Source of the DNA: Hylemonella sp. UBA6679
GTDB lineage: Bacteria; Pseudomonadota; Gammaproteobacteria; Burkholderiales; Burkholderiaceae_C
Assembly: GCA_002454975.1 (NCBI GenBank)
Contig: DKJZ01000089.1
Location: 1-32,770 of the forward strand
Direction: 5' to 3'
Length of the DNA: 32,770 nt
Below are positions 1 through 7,845 of the stretch, in pieces (position 1 is the stretch's first letter; each line of letters starts with the position of its first letter). Position numbers and translations under genes: made by a program. The notes under the pieces were generated by a model. It searched no databases. It saw nothing but the letters and a program-made list of their open reading frames with translations, and had not been told where the DNA came from.

Positions 1-273
1 GGATTTTTCAACGGCCTGTTAGGCCGACTCACCTCTTACCTGGCCATGATCCAGGGCATTGAGAAAGCCGGCGTGGTTGACCGTGAGAAGGTCAAAGAAG
101 CGCTCTTCAAGTCCACCATCAAGTCTCCCGCGGGTGATGTGAGTTTCGACGAGCGCGGCTTCCCCAACACCGGCGCTTTCACCGTGCAGATGAACGGTGG
201 CAAGGTCAATGTGGTGTGGCCGCCCGAGGCTGCGACGGGCAAGCTGGTCTGGCCTTCGCCAAGCTGGCAGTAA
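1..273 (+). CDS. ABC transporter substrate-binding protein, branched-chain amino acid type (3' end only)
   Basis: The frame is open from the first base of the window and ends in TAA, giving the last 90 residues of a protein that starts upstream. The visible part (AMIQGIEKAGVVDREKVKEA, then a tail of beta strands ending PSPSWQ) looks like the C-terminal lobe of a periplasmic Leu/Ile/Val-type binding protein (Peripla_BP_6 family), in which an alpha helix is followed by a short segment on 'content of the request' strands. The best support is context: the next gene, 12 bases downstream, is a LivH-type permease, and binding protein, permease and ATPases is the usual gene order. The ligand cannot be told; the hydroxylase, SDR and ALDH that follow suggest an organic acid or aromatic compound rather than an amino acid. 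Confidence 0.75.
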   Translation, partial: GFFNGLLGRLTSYLAMIQGIEKAGVVDREKVKEALFKSTIKSPAGDVSFDERGFPNTGAFTVQMNGGKVNVVWPPEAATGKLVWPSPSWQ

Positions 274-285
274 GCGAGCATCACA

Positions 286-1152
286 ATGGAAGTCCTGCTC
301 CAAGTCCTGATCGGCGGGATCTTGCTCGGCGGTCTGTACGCGCTGGTCGCGTTCGGGCTGTCGCTGATCTACGGTGTCGTGCGCATTCTTAACTTTGCGC
401 ACGGCACCCTGCTGGCTGTCAGCGGCGTGCTTGCCAGTCTGGTCTTTGCCAGCTGGCAGTTGCACCCACTGCTGATCGCAGCACTCCTCGCGCCACTGAT
501 GTTCGCCTGCGCCTACGCTTACTACCACGTGTTGCTGCGCCCCTTGACTCGGCGTAGCCACTTTGAGGCCACGGTGGGTACGGTGCTGGTCACGGTGGGC
601 ACGCTGATGATCCTGTCAGATTTGACGGCGATGGCCGCTGGGGCTACGCAGCGCAACATCCCTGTGCGGCTCGAGGCCCTGGAGTTTGGTGACATCGTGG
701 TCTCCACCACGCAGTTGCTGATTCTTTTGGGCATTGCCTTGCTGACCGCAATGATGCATGTGATCCTCAAGCGCACGTGGTTCGGTCGAGCGGTGCGTGC
801 GGTCACCCAAGAACCTGTGGGCGCCGAGATTTGCGGTGTGCAGAGCACCCGCCTGAAGGCCTTGACCTTCGCCTTCGGTTCAGCCACGGTGGCCATCGCT
901 GCGGTGCTGTATGTGCTGTCGTTTCCGGTGGATCCCTACATGGGCTTTGGACTGACGGTTAAAGCTTTCACCATCATTGTGGTGGGTGGCGTCGGGAACT
1001 TGCCCGGTGCCTTGCTGGCCGGCATCTTCTTAGGTGTCGCCGAAGGCTTAACAGGGCTTTACTGGAAGCCTGAATGGGCACCAGCATTGAGCGTCATCCT
1101 GATGCTGCTGATTTTGGTGGCTTACCCCAAAGGTGTGGGAGCGAAGACATGA
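286..1152 (+). CDS. livH: Branched-chain-type ABC transporter permease (LivH family)
   Basis: A 288-residue inner-membrane permease of the LivH family. It opens with the typical sequence LLGGLYALVAFGLSLIYGVV followed by a conserved NFAHG motif (about residues 36-40), and has about eight hydrophobic segments. The cytoplasmic loop that contacts the ATPase is seen as RAVTQEPVGAEICGV, and the C-terminal VVGGVGNLPGALLAGIFLG repeat is also typical. It would pair with the permease half of the next gene to form the membrane channel. It begins 12 bases after the binding-protein gene and its TGA overlaps the next ATG (ATGA), so the genes are translationally coupled. The name livH is a family label; the substrate is unlikely to be leucine in this catabolic setting. 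Confidence 0.93.
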   Translation: MEVLLQVLIGGILLGGLYALVAFGLSLIYGVVRILNFAHGTLLAVSGVLASLVFASWQLHPLLIAALLAPLMFACAYAYYHVLLRPLTRRSHFEATVGTVLVTVGTLMILSDLTAMAAGATQRNIPVRLEALEFGDIVVSTTQLLILLGIALLTAMMHVILKRTWFGRAVRAVTQEPVGAEICGVQSTRLKALTFAFGSATVAIAAVLYVLSFPVDPYMGFGLTVKAFTIIVVGGVGNLPGALLAGIFLGVAEGLTGLYWKPEWAPALSVILMLLILVAYPKGVGAKT

Positions 1153-2939
1153 GCAAGAGCTTGAACGCAGTGACTGGCTGGGCACTGGGCACCTTCGGTG
1201 TGGCAGCACTGGCCAGCCTGCCATTCCTGGGCAATGCTTACCTGACCACCATCGGGTTCACGGTGTTGATTGCCTACATTTTGGGTCAAAGCTGGGACTG
1301 GGTCGCTGGTGAGATGGGCTACGTGAACCTGGGGCACTACTGCTTTTACGGTATTGGGGCTTATGCCTTTGCCATCTTGCTTGTGGGCAATTGGCCGCTG
1401 TGGGTGGCCATCGGCTTTGCGGTTGTGGTCACGGCCTTGGCTGCGCTGGTGATTTCAGTGCCGCTTTTCAGATTACAGGGTGACTATTTCGCCTTCGCCA
1501 CATTGGCTCTGCTGCCACTCATGGAGGTGCTGGCTTACAACCTGACTCCGATCACCAACGGAGCCGATGGCATCGTGCTGCCAGTGGCGCAGGTGCTGCA
1601 GCCGGCTTACCTGATTGCGTTGGGTGTGTGCGTGCTGACGTTCATGGTCACCTTGCGCATCAACGCCTCACGTTTTGGGTATGCCCTCAAGAGCATCCGT
1701 AACGACGAGCAAGTGGCCGAGACCGTGGGTGTGCGCATCGCACCTATCAAGCGACGTGTGTTGGTGCTGAGTGCCGCTTTTGGCGCAGTAGCAGGTGCAG
1801 TGCAAGCCTGGCAGATGAGCTACATCGACCCAGCCACGGTGTTTGGTCTGAACGTGGCGCTGGTGCCGGTGGCGATGGTGCTCTTCGCAGGTTCGGGCTT
1901 GCGCTGGGGTCCAGTGGTTGGCGTGCTGGTGCTCGCAACCTTGCAGCAGTGGTTGCTGGTCAACGTCAAGGGTTTCCAAGCCACGCTGTATGGGCTGATT
2001 GTGCTGCTCATCGGACGCTTCATGCCCGGCGGTTTTCTGCGCGCGCGTTGGGTCAAGAAGGTGCCGCTGTTGCGCGCTCTGGCGCGTGAGCACCATGAGT
2101 ACATGGGTGAGACCGCCACGGTAGCGCAGACTTCTGCCGCATCGAAGGAGCTGCCACTGCCACGCTACGCTGCGGTAGGAAGCACGCCGCTCATCCAGCT
2201 CGAGAACGTGCGCATGCAGTTTGGCGGCAACGTGGCGGTCAAAGATGTGAGCTTGCAGATTCAGTCAGGCGAAATCGTTGGCTTGATCGGCCCCAATGGC
2301 TCGGGCAAGACAACCTTGTTTAACTGCATCTCGCGGGTTTACACCCCTACCGCAGGCCGCGTGTTGTTTGCAGGGCAAGACCTCAAAGGTTGCAGCCGTG
2401 ACCAAATCGCCCGTCTGGGTGTGGGTCGCACGTACCAGATCCCGCGTCCCTTTGGCGACCTCACGGTGCAAGAGAACATCGCCATTCCGCTGATGTTCAA
2501 TGAGCAGCCGCTGTCCCCACGCGATGCGATGCGAGAGGCCCGTGTCTTCATCGAGTACGCCGAGCTGGGGCATCGTCTGCGTGAACGTGCCGACGGTTTA
2601 TCGGTGCAGGAGAAAAAGGCTCTGGAATTTGCACGTGCGCTTGCCTGCAAGCCCCGCCTGCTGTTGGTCGATGAGGTGGCCTCAGGACTCACGCCTGCAG
2701 AGGTGCAACGTTTTGTCGACCACATCCGCCATGTGCGTGACCGCTACGGCATGACCGTGATCTGGGTTGAGCATATTTTCTCAGCGCTGGAGAAGGTGGT
2801 AGATCGTGTGATCGCGCTGGAGGAAGGCACCTTGATTGCGGACGGTCCGCTGGCCGAGGTGGTGCGCAACGAGCGTGTGCTCAGCACCTACCTGGGCTCA
2901 GCTGCCCCTAAGGCTAAGGCAGGAGAACAGTCATGCTGA
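1149..2939 (+). CDS. Fused ABC transporter permease-ATPase (LivM-LivG fusion)
   Basis: A 596-residue protein joining two subunits that are usually separate. Residues about 1-325 are a LivM permease, with the family sequences GYVNLGHYCFYGIGAYAF and SIRNDEQVAETVGV. After a hydrophilic linker (about 326-365), residues about 366-590 form a LivG-type ATPase. The ATPase has Walker A GPNGSGKT at 381-388 and Walker B LLLVDEVASGLTP. The signature loop reads LSVQEKKALEFARAL instead of the usual LSGGQ or LSYGQ, which is a degenerate form seen in some LivG proteins. The start was chosen at the ATG overlapping the livH stop (ATGA); an in-frame start 75 bases upstream would lie inside livH. The second half of this window carries the same two functions as separate genes, so the fusion is not an assembly feature of the whole region. 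Confidence 0.92.
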   Translation: MSKSLNAVTGWALGTFGVAALASLPFLGNAYLTTIGFTVLIAYILGQSWDWVAGEMGYVNLGHYCFYGIGAYAFAILLVGNWPLWVAIGFAVVVTALAALVISVPLFRLQGDYFAFATLALLPLMEVLAYNLTPITNGADGIVLPVAQVLQPAYLIALGVCVLTFMVTLRINASRFGYALKSIRNDEQVAETVGVRIAPIKRRVLVLSAAFGAVAGAVQAWQMSYIDPATVFGLNVALVPVAMVLFAGSGLRWGPVVGVLVLATLQQWLLVNVKGFQATLYGLIVLLIGRFMPGGFLRARWVKKVPLLRALAREHHEYMGETATVAQTSAASKELPLPRYAAVGSTPLIQLENVRMQFGGNVAVKDVSLQIQSGEIVGLIGPNGSGKTTLFNCISRVYTPTAGRVLFAGQDLKGCSRDQIARLGVGRTYQIPRPFGDLTVQENIAIPLMFNEQPLSPRDAMREARVFIEYAELGHRLRERADGLSVQEKKALEFARALACKPRLLLVDEVASGLTPAEVQRFVDHIRHVRDRYGMTVIWVEHIFSALEKVVDRVIALEEGTLIADGPLAEVVRNERVLSTYLGSAAPKAKAGEQSC

Positions 2940-3637
2940 GCTTAATGAACTTGCGTGTGAACCACGGGCCGCTCACGGCGCTGTGGGATGTGTCTCTGGA
3001 TGTGAGGCGCGGTGAGAAAGTGGGGCTGCTGGGTGCTAACGGCGCAGGTAAATCCACCACCATGGGCGCCATTGTGGGCCTGTACCCCCGGGCCAGCGGC
3101 ACCATCACCTACGACGGGCAGGTGCTGGAGCGTCCATCAACCGCACAAACTGTGGCGGGGGGGATTGCACTGGTGCCCGAGGGTCGCCGCTTGTTTGCCG
3201 CGATGAGCGTGCTGGAGAACCTCGAGATGGGGGTGTATGCCGCGGCCAATCGCAAGGATAGGGCGGCTTCGTTGGCGCGGGTCTACCAGCTGTTTCCGAT
3301 CCTGCGCGAGAAGGCCACACAAAACGCCGGTGAGCTCAGTGGAGGCCAGCAGCAGATGGTGGCGATAGGTCGCGCACTGATGTCTCGCCCGCGTCTGTTG
3401 CTGCTGGACGAGCCCTTCATTGGCGTGGCCCCCAAGCTCATTGATGAGATTTTGTCAGCACTTCACAGCATCGCTGCCGAAGGCGTGACCATGATTTTGG
3501 TGGAGCAAAACACCCACCGTGCGCTGGACTTCGTCGAGCGTGCCTATGTGATCGAAAACGGCCACACCGTGCTGGAAGGCAGCCGCGAGCAATTGCTGGC
3601 TGATCCCACCTTTGCTGCCAAGTTTCTTGGACTTTAA
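2933..3637 (+). CDS. livF: Branched-chain-type ABC transporter ATP-binding protein (LivF family)
   Basis: A 234-residue cytoplasmic ATPase of the LivF family. It has Walker A GANGAGKST near residues 37-45, the LivF-typical ALVPEGRRLFAAMSVLENLEMG, the signature LSGGQQQMVAIGRAL, and Walker B LLLLDEPFIGVAP. It is the second nucleotide-binding domain of the importer, partnering the ATPase half of the upstream fusion protein. The ATG overlaps the stop of the fusion gene by seven bases and is preceded by AGGAGA at a suitable distance. The binding protein, permease, fusion and this gene complete one importer. The hydroxylase gene follows after 16 bases. Confidence 0.94.
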   Translation: MLSLMNLRVNHGPLTALWDVSLDVRRGEKVGLLGANGAGKSTTMGAIVGLYPRASGTITYDGQVLERPSTAQTVAGGIALVPEGRRLFAAMSVLENLEMGVYAAANRKDRAASLARVYQLFPILREKATQNAGELSGGQQQMVAIGRALMSRPRLLLLDEPFIGVAPKLIDEILSALHSIAAEGVTMILVEQNTHRALDFVERAYVIENGHTVLEGSREQLLADPTFAAKFLGL

Positions 3638-3653
3638 ATACAGGAGTTTTGTC

Positions 3654-4427
3654 ATGAACCGAGAGCAGGAAATTGTTGCCCGTTCCCACGCGTTCCGAGA
3701 GGAATACCGTGAGAACACGCCGGGCTGGTACCGCGGTGAAATGCATTTGGCATTTACCTTGTGTTTCACGGTGGGGGCCATCGTGTACTGTGCCAGCCAA
3801 CTGGCGTCAACGCGCTGGCAAGAGTGGGTGTTTGTGATGATGCCCATGTTCCTGTTCGGCAATTGGGCCGAGTGGGCAGCGCATCGCTATTTGCTGCACA
3901 GCCCCAAGAGCATTCTGAAGTCAGCTTACAAGCGGCATGTGGGGACCCACCACCAGTTCTTCTCGCACAAGACCCTGGATTACCACGGCCAGCGCGATTG
4001 GCGTGCTTTGCTGTTCCCGCCTTTTGCGCCTGTTTTGTTCGTCTTCGCTGCATTGCCCTTGGCGCTTGTGCTGGCTGCACTTTGGTCGGTTAACGCCGGT
4101 TACATCGCGATGATCAGCATGGCTGGCTACTTTCTCATGTACGAAGGCTTGCACACCCTGTCGCATCTCGAGCATCCGTTGCTGGACCGTTTGCCCCTGG
4201 TCAACACCGTCAGGCGCATGCATGTTCTGCACCACAACCCGGATTTCATGCACACCCGAAATTTCAACCTCACCTTCCCAATTTGCGATGCGCTGTTTGG
4301 CACCAGCGATTTGAAAAGTGGCGTGATCGCAACGCTGTTCAACGGCATGTCGGACGCACAGCGCAAGGAAGAAGACAAGCGCACATTGGCTGCACAGCAG
4401 CTTGAGCGCAGTAGCTCACACCAATAA
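3654..4427 (+). CDS. Membrane di-iron hydroxylase, fatty acid hydroxylase/sterol desaturase superfamily
   Basis: A 257-residue integral membrane protein with the histidine clusters of the fatty acid hydroxylase superfamily (PF04116 type). The motifs are H77-x4-H82, H95-x3-H99-H100, H167-x3-H171 with H174, and H190-x2-H193-H194. These ligate two irons that activate O2 to hydroxylate a C-H bond. Hydrophobic segments lie at about 32-50, 57-70, 122-145 and 148-165. The ATG was chosen because CAGGAG lies 8 bases upstream; an in-frame start 42 bases earlier would overlap livF. It is followed by an SDR and an aldehyde dehydrogenase in the same direction, so a hydroxylation, alcohol oxidation, aldehyde oxidation series is a reasonable inference. 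The substrate is unknown. Members act on fatty acids, sterols, carotenoids or small molecules, and the family alone does not separate these. Confidence 0.85.
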   Translation: MNREQEIVARSHAFREEYRENTPGWYRGEMHLAFTLCFTVGAIVYCASQLASTRWQEWVFVMMPMFLFGNWAEWAAHRYLLHSPKSILKSAYKRHVGTHHQFFSHKTLDYHGQRDWRALLFPPFAPVLFVFAALPLALVLAALWSVNAGYIAMISMAGYFLMYEGLHTLSHLEHPLLDRLPLVNTVRRMHVLHHNPDFMHTRNFNLTFPICDALFGTSDLKSGVIATLFNGMSDAQRKEEDKRTLAAQQLERSSSHQ

Positions 4428-4437
4428 GGAACCCGAG

Positions 4438-5220
4438 ATGACTGAGCCTTTGAATCAACGTGCCAATGCGCTGGCCAACCGTGTTGCCATCGTTACGGGC
4501 GCTGCCCAGGGGATTGGGGCGCGCTATGCCCAAGCCCTGTCTGCTGCGGGTGCGGCTGTGGTTTGTGCCGACGTTGTGCCTAGCCAGGCCACGGTCGAGG
4601 CCATCCAGGCCGCTGGCGGGCAAGCCTTGGATGTGCGGGTGGATGTGACGTCATCGGAGTCTGCCCGCGCCATGGCCGAAGCGGCCATGCGTGCGTTTGG
4701 GCGTATCGACATCCTGGTCAACAACGCCGGCATTTTCACCAACCTGGCACTCAAACCGATGGATCAAATCGACAGCGCTGAGTGGGACAAGGTGATGGCC
4801 GTCAACGTTCGAGGCCCCTTCGAGTGCAGCAAGGCTGTGCTGCCCGCCATGCGTGCGCAGGGCTACGGCAAGATCATCAACATCGCCTCAGGCACTGTCT
4901 TCAAGGGCGCGCCGATGTTGTTGCACTACGTCAGCTCCAAGGGCGCGGTGGTGGCCATGACCCGCAGCATGGCGCGTGAGTTGGGCGATGCAGGCATCCG
5001 GGTCAACACGCTGGCCCCCGGCCTGACCGCCAGTGAAAACACGGTGGCCAACCCGGCTTGGCAAGGCGCGGTGAGTGCCAACAACATTGCCAGCCGCGCC
5101 ATCAAACGTGAGGTGACACCCGAAGACCTGTGCGGCACCTTGCTGTACTTGGCCAGTCCCGCCAGCGACTTCGTGACCGGTCAGGTCGTGGTGGTTGATG
5201 GTGGCTCCGTGATGCATTGA
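4438..5220 (+). CDS. Short-chain dehydrogenase/reductase (SDR family)
   Basis: A 260-residue classical SDR, which oxidises an alcohol or reduces a ketone with NAD(P). It has the cofactor motif TGAAQGIG at residues 20-27, NNAG at 95-98, the catalytic triad S151, Y164 and K168 (YVSSK), and a C-terminal VTGQVVVVDGG. An acidic residue (D45) at the end of the second beta strand suggests NAD rather than NADP. The ATG was chosen because AAGGA lies 7 bases upstream; an in-frame start 36 bases earlier would overlap the hydroxylase gene. It lies between the hydroxylase and the aldehyde dehydrogenase, which fits oxidation of the hydroxylated product. No specific substrate can be assigned. Confidence 0.92.
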   Translation: MTEPLNQRANALANRVAIVTGAAQGIGARYAQALSAAGAAVVCADVVPSQATVEAIQAAGGQALDVRVDVTSSESARAMAEAAMRAFGRIDILVNNAGIFTNLALKPMDQIDSAEWDKVMAVNVRGPFECSKAVLPAMRAQGYGKIINIASGTVFKGAPMLLHYVSSKGAVVAMTRSMARELGDAGIRVNTLAPGLTASENTVANPAWQGAVSANNIASRAIKREVTPEDLCGTLLYLASPASDFVTGQVVVVDGGSVMH

Positions 5221-5229
5221 GGACATGAG

Positions 5230-6687
5230 ATGACCCCCCAAGCGCTTAATCTGATCGACAACGAATGGCAGCCCGCGCAAAGCGGACAGTTCGAGGACAG
5301 TGTGAACCCGGCCGATGGCCGTGTGATTGGCCGCTACGCCGCCAGTGATGGTGCGGACGCCGAAGCTGCAATCGCTGCTGCACGCCGCGCTTTCGAGCGC
5401 CCCGACTGGGCGCAGTCACCGAGGCTGCGCCAGATGGTGATGCTCAAGTGGGCCGACCGGCTCGAAGCGCACGCCGACGAACTCGCGCATTTGTTGACGC
5501 TGGAAAACGGCAAGGTGCTGGCGCAGTCGCGCGGAGAAATGGCAGGTGCCATTTCCGAAATCCGTTACTACGCTGGTCTGACCCGATTCATCCCTGGCCA
5601 TGTTTTTGAAGTTGAACCTGGTGCCTACTCCACCTTGCTCAAGGAGCCTGCCGGTGTGGCGGGCATCATCGTGCCGTGGAATGCACCGGTGGTGCTTTTG
5701 ATTCGCTCGATCACCCCAGCCCTGGCTGCTGGCTGCACGACGGTCATCAAGCCAGCGCCACAAACCGCGCTGATTACAGCGGCTGTTTTGGCTGACTTGC
5801 AAGCGGTGGCTGAACTACCACGAGGGGTACTTAACTTGGTGAGCGAGTGCGGCCATGCGGTGGCGCAGGCGCTGACCACCTCTGCCGACGTTGATGTGAT
5901 CAGCTTCACAGGCTCGAACGCCACCGGCCAGCGCATCATGGCTGCAGCTGCGCCAACGATGAAAAAACTCTCGCTTGAACTTGGTGGTAAATCTTGCTGC
6001 CTGGTGTTTGACGACGTGGATGTGTCACGAATTGCGCCGCAATTGGCAGCGGCTGCCACCATCATTTCTGGGCAGCAGTGCACCGCCGCGCGCCGCGTGC
6101 TGGTTCACGCTTCGCGGTATGACGAGATGAAGGTCGCGTTAAGCCAAGCACTTCAAGCCTTGGTGGTGGCGCCTGGTTTAGCCGCTGGCGCGCAGCTTGG
6201 TCCGCTGATTGATGCACCTTCGCACCAGCGGGTGAGCCAGGCGATTGCGCAAGCAACCGACTTGGCAGACGAGGTCATCCTTCGCGGTGGGCGCCCCGAT
6301 GGGCTGTCAGCCAGCGGCCACTTCATGACACCAACGCTGGTGGCACACCGCGACACCAGTGCTTTCTTCGTACAAGATGAAATTTTCGGCCCCTTTGTGG
6401 TGCTGGAGAAATTTGAAGACGAACAAGATGCCGTCAAGCGCGCCAACCACTCTGATTACGGCTTGTCGGCCAGCGTTTGGACCCAAGACGGCGCGCGCCA
6501 AATGCGGGTAGCCCGTGCGCTACGAAACGGCACGGTCTGGCTCAATGAGCACAACAAGTTGTTTGCTGAAGCCGAGACGGGTGGGTATCGCCGCAGCGGC
6601 CTGGGGCGCTTGCACGGCTATGACGCCTTGATTGATTTCATGGAGATCAAGCACATCTACCAAAACGCTGGGGTCGTCGCCCCCTGA
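5230..6687 (+). CDS. NAD(P)-dependent aldehyde dehydrogenase
   Basis: A 485-residue aldehyde dehydrogenase of normal family length. It shows VPWNAPV in the cofactor region, FTGSNATGQRIM (the G-x-x-x-x-G turn), the general base E250 in LELGGK, and the nucleophile C284 in GQQCTAARR. The C-terminal DEIFGPFVVLEKF motif is also present. It would oxidise an aldehyde to a carboxylic acid in the cytoplasm. It begins 9 bases after the SDR gene and appears to be the last gene of the first transcription unit, since a strong hairpin follows about 50 bases after its stop. A second, distinct aldehyde dehydrogenase lies near the right end of the window (the tsaD homologue). Confidence 0.94.
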   Translation: MTPQALNLIDNEWQPAQSGQFEDSVNPADGRVIGRYAASDGADAEAAIAAARRAFERPDWAQSPRLRQMVMLKWADRLEAHADELAHLLTLENGKVLAQSRGEMAGAISEIRYYAGLTRFIPGHVFEVEPGAYSTLLKEPAGVAGIIVPWNAPVVLLIRSITPALAAGCTTVIKPAPQTALITAAVLADLQAVAELPRGVLNLVSECGHAVAQALTTSADVDVISFTGSNATGQRIMAAAAPTMKKLSLELGGKSCCLVFDDVDVSRIAPQLAAAATIISGQQCTAARRVLVHASRYDEMKVALSQALQALVVAPGLAAGAQLGPLIDAPSHQRVSQAIAQATDLADEVILRGGRPDGLSASGHFMTPTLVAHRDTSAFFVQDEIFGPFVVLEKFEDEQDAVKRANHSDYGLSASVWTQDGARQMRVARALRNGTVWLNEHNKLFAEAETGGYRRSGLGRLHGYDALIDFMEIKHIYQNAGVVAP

Positions 6688-6739
6688 TCTGGGCCAAGGC
6701 CTTCACATCGGCCTGGTTTCGGTCGTCGCCTTGCCAAAG

Positions 6740-6768
6740 AACCCCGCAGGCAGCTATGCTGCGGGGTT
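6740..6768 (+). terminator. Hairpin after the first operon, possible terminator
   Basis: A perfect 10-bp stem, AACCCCGCAG and its complement CTGCGGGGTT, with a 9-base loop. It lies 52 bases after the aldehyde dehydrogenase stop and 60 bases before the AraC start. There is no run of T after the stem on the plus strand, so it is either an imperfect intrinsic terminator, an RNA-stabilising stem or a Rho-linked site. The rest of the 141-base gap holds nothing else that can be named. Confidence 0.55.
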
Positions 6769-6828
6769 GTCGGCCGTGCATGCATTGGGCATGCGTTGCG
6801 GCGATGACCCGTTTTACCAGCACACCAG

Positions 6829-7704
6829 ATGTCCTCTGCCGTCAAGATCTTCCAGGGTCGGTTTGGTCGTGTCGCCTTGCTCGACATGACCGCTCCCCTT
6901 GTTGGTCACGCCCATCACCACTGCCACATCCTCATCAAGGCTGGCGGGGTTGATGGCGCATTTCGCGTGCGCGGCGAGCTCGCCCCGCTGACCGACGACA
7001 CTGCGGTGCTGGTCAACGCCTGGGAACACCACGCCTACGAACACAAGGCCCCCCCAGGCGAGCGGACCCTCATACTCGCTTTGTACATTGAGCCTGCATG
7101 GTTAGCCGAAATACAGCGCTCATTGGCCTTGTCGGGCCACCCGCGGTTTTTCCCTGAATCCACGGTGCAGCTCAACGCAGCCACGCGCAAGAATGTTGAA
7201 GAGTTTGTTTTGGAGCTTTGGTGGAGCGATGAAGTCTCCCCGGGCCGCCTTGAGAATTTGCTTTTTGAGCTGGTGATCGAGGTGATCGAGCGCTTCTCAG
7301 GTTGGCGCGATCTGGTGAGTCTCTTGCGTAACCGTCCACCTGCAGCCATGGACCCGCGCATACGTCAGGCCATCGCGTTGATGAAGCAGGATGTGGCCCG
7401 CGAGTTGGACGTTGACGCGCTGGCACTCCAAGCTGGGCTGTCGCGCGCGCACTTTTTCACGCTCTTTCACCGAGACACCAAAGTCACGCCGCTGGTCTAT
7501 GCCAATGTGTTGCGCTTTGAGGCGGCCGTGCACCGCCTCACAGAAGGTCGCGATGCGGTTGGCGACATTGCAACGGACCTGGGCTTTTCTGCGCCCAGTC
7601 ACTTTGCGCGTTTTTTCCGAGCCCACCTGGGCATCACCCCCACCGATTACCGTCGTAAGGTCAATCTTTTTGACCCGCCTACCGACAAAGCGCCCTTGAT
7701 CTGA
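6829..7704 (+). CDS. AraC-family transcriptional regulator
   Basis: A 291-residue protein with an N-terminal cupin-like sensor domain (about 15-100, histidine-rich near GHAHHHCH) and a C-terminal AraC DNA-binding domain with two helix-turn-helix units. The first is seen as LDVDALALQAGLSRAHFFTLF and the second as VGDIATDLGFSAPSHFARFF, followed by the family end motif GITPTDYRR. It most likely controls the molybdenum hydroxylase operon that starts 141 bases downstream in the same direction. The sensor domain probably binds a pathway compound, but which one cannot be read. No convincing ribosome binding site precedes the chosen ATG, so the start is less sure than the family. Confidence 0.9.
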   Translation: MSSAVKIFQGRFGRVALLDMTAPLVGHAHHHCHILIKAGGVDGAFRVRGELAPLTDDTAVLVNAWEHHAYEHKAPPGERTLILALYIEPAWLAEIQRSLALSGHPRFFPESTVQLNAATRKNVEEFVLELWWSDEVSPGRLENLLFELVIEVIERFSGWRDLVSLLRNRPPAAMDPRIRQAIALMKQDVARELDVDALALQAGLSRAHFFTLFHRDTKVTPLVYANVLRFEAAVHRLTEGRDAVGDIATDLGFSAPSHFARFFRAHLGITPTDYRRKVNLFDPPTDKAPLI

Positions 7705-7744
7705 GTTCAAAGTTACCAGACGATTTGGATACTTTTCCAACTGG

Positions 7745-7759
7745 CTGGTTCAAGACCAG
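7745..7759. promoter_or_regulatory. Short inverted repeat upstream of the molybdenum hydroxylase operon
   Basis: CTGGT-N5-ACCAG, a perfect 5-bp dyad, in the gap between the AraC gene and the large hydroxylase subunit. It is short enough to arise by chance but sits where an operator would be expected. Confidence 0.3.
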
Positions 7760-7793
7760 ACCCAAGCGTTAGTGGATTGAAGGTCTTTTCCTG

Positions 7794-7818
7794 ACACTTG
7801 TTCTAACAAAACAAGTGT
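7794..7818. promoter_or_regulatory. Strong inverted repeat, candidate operator or leader hairpin
   Basis: ACACTTGTT-N7-AACAAGTGT, a perfect 9-bp dyad of 25 bases, ending 27 bases before the TTG start of the hydroxylase large subunit. No T run follows, so a simple terminator is unlikely. It could be an operator for a dimeric regulator or, if transcribed, a leader stem. AraC proteins usually bind direct rather than inverted repeats, so its partner may be another regulator. Confidence 0.5.
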
Positions 7819-7833
7819 GCCCCTGATGGGCAC
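7817..7833 (+). promoter_or_regulatory. Second hairpin next to the ribosome binding site of the hydroxylase operon
   Basis: GTGCCC-N5-GGGCAC, a perfect 6-bp stem. It shares two bases with the preceding 25-base inverted repeat, so the two stems could not both form fully, and it ends one base before the AGGAGA ribosome binding site at 7835-7840. If the leader is transcribed this could affect translation of the TTG-started gene. Confidence 0.35.
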
Positions 7834-7845
7834 CAGGAGACAGAT

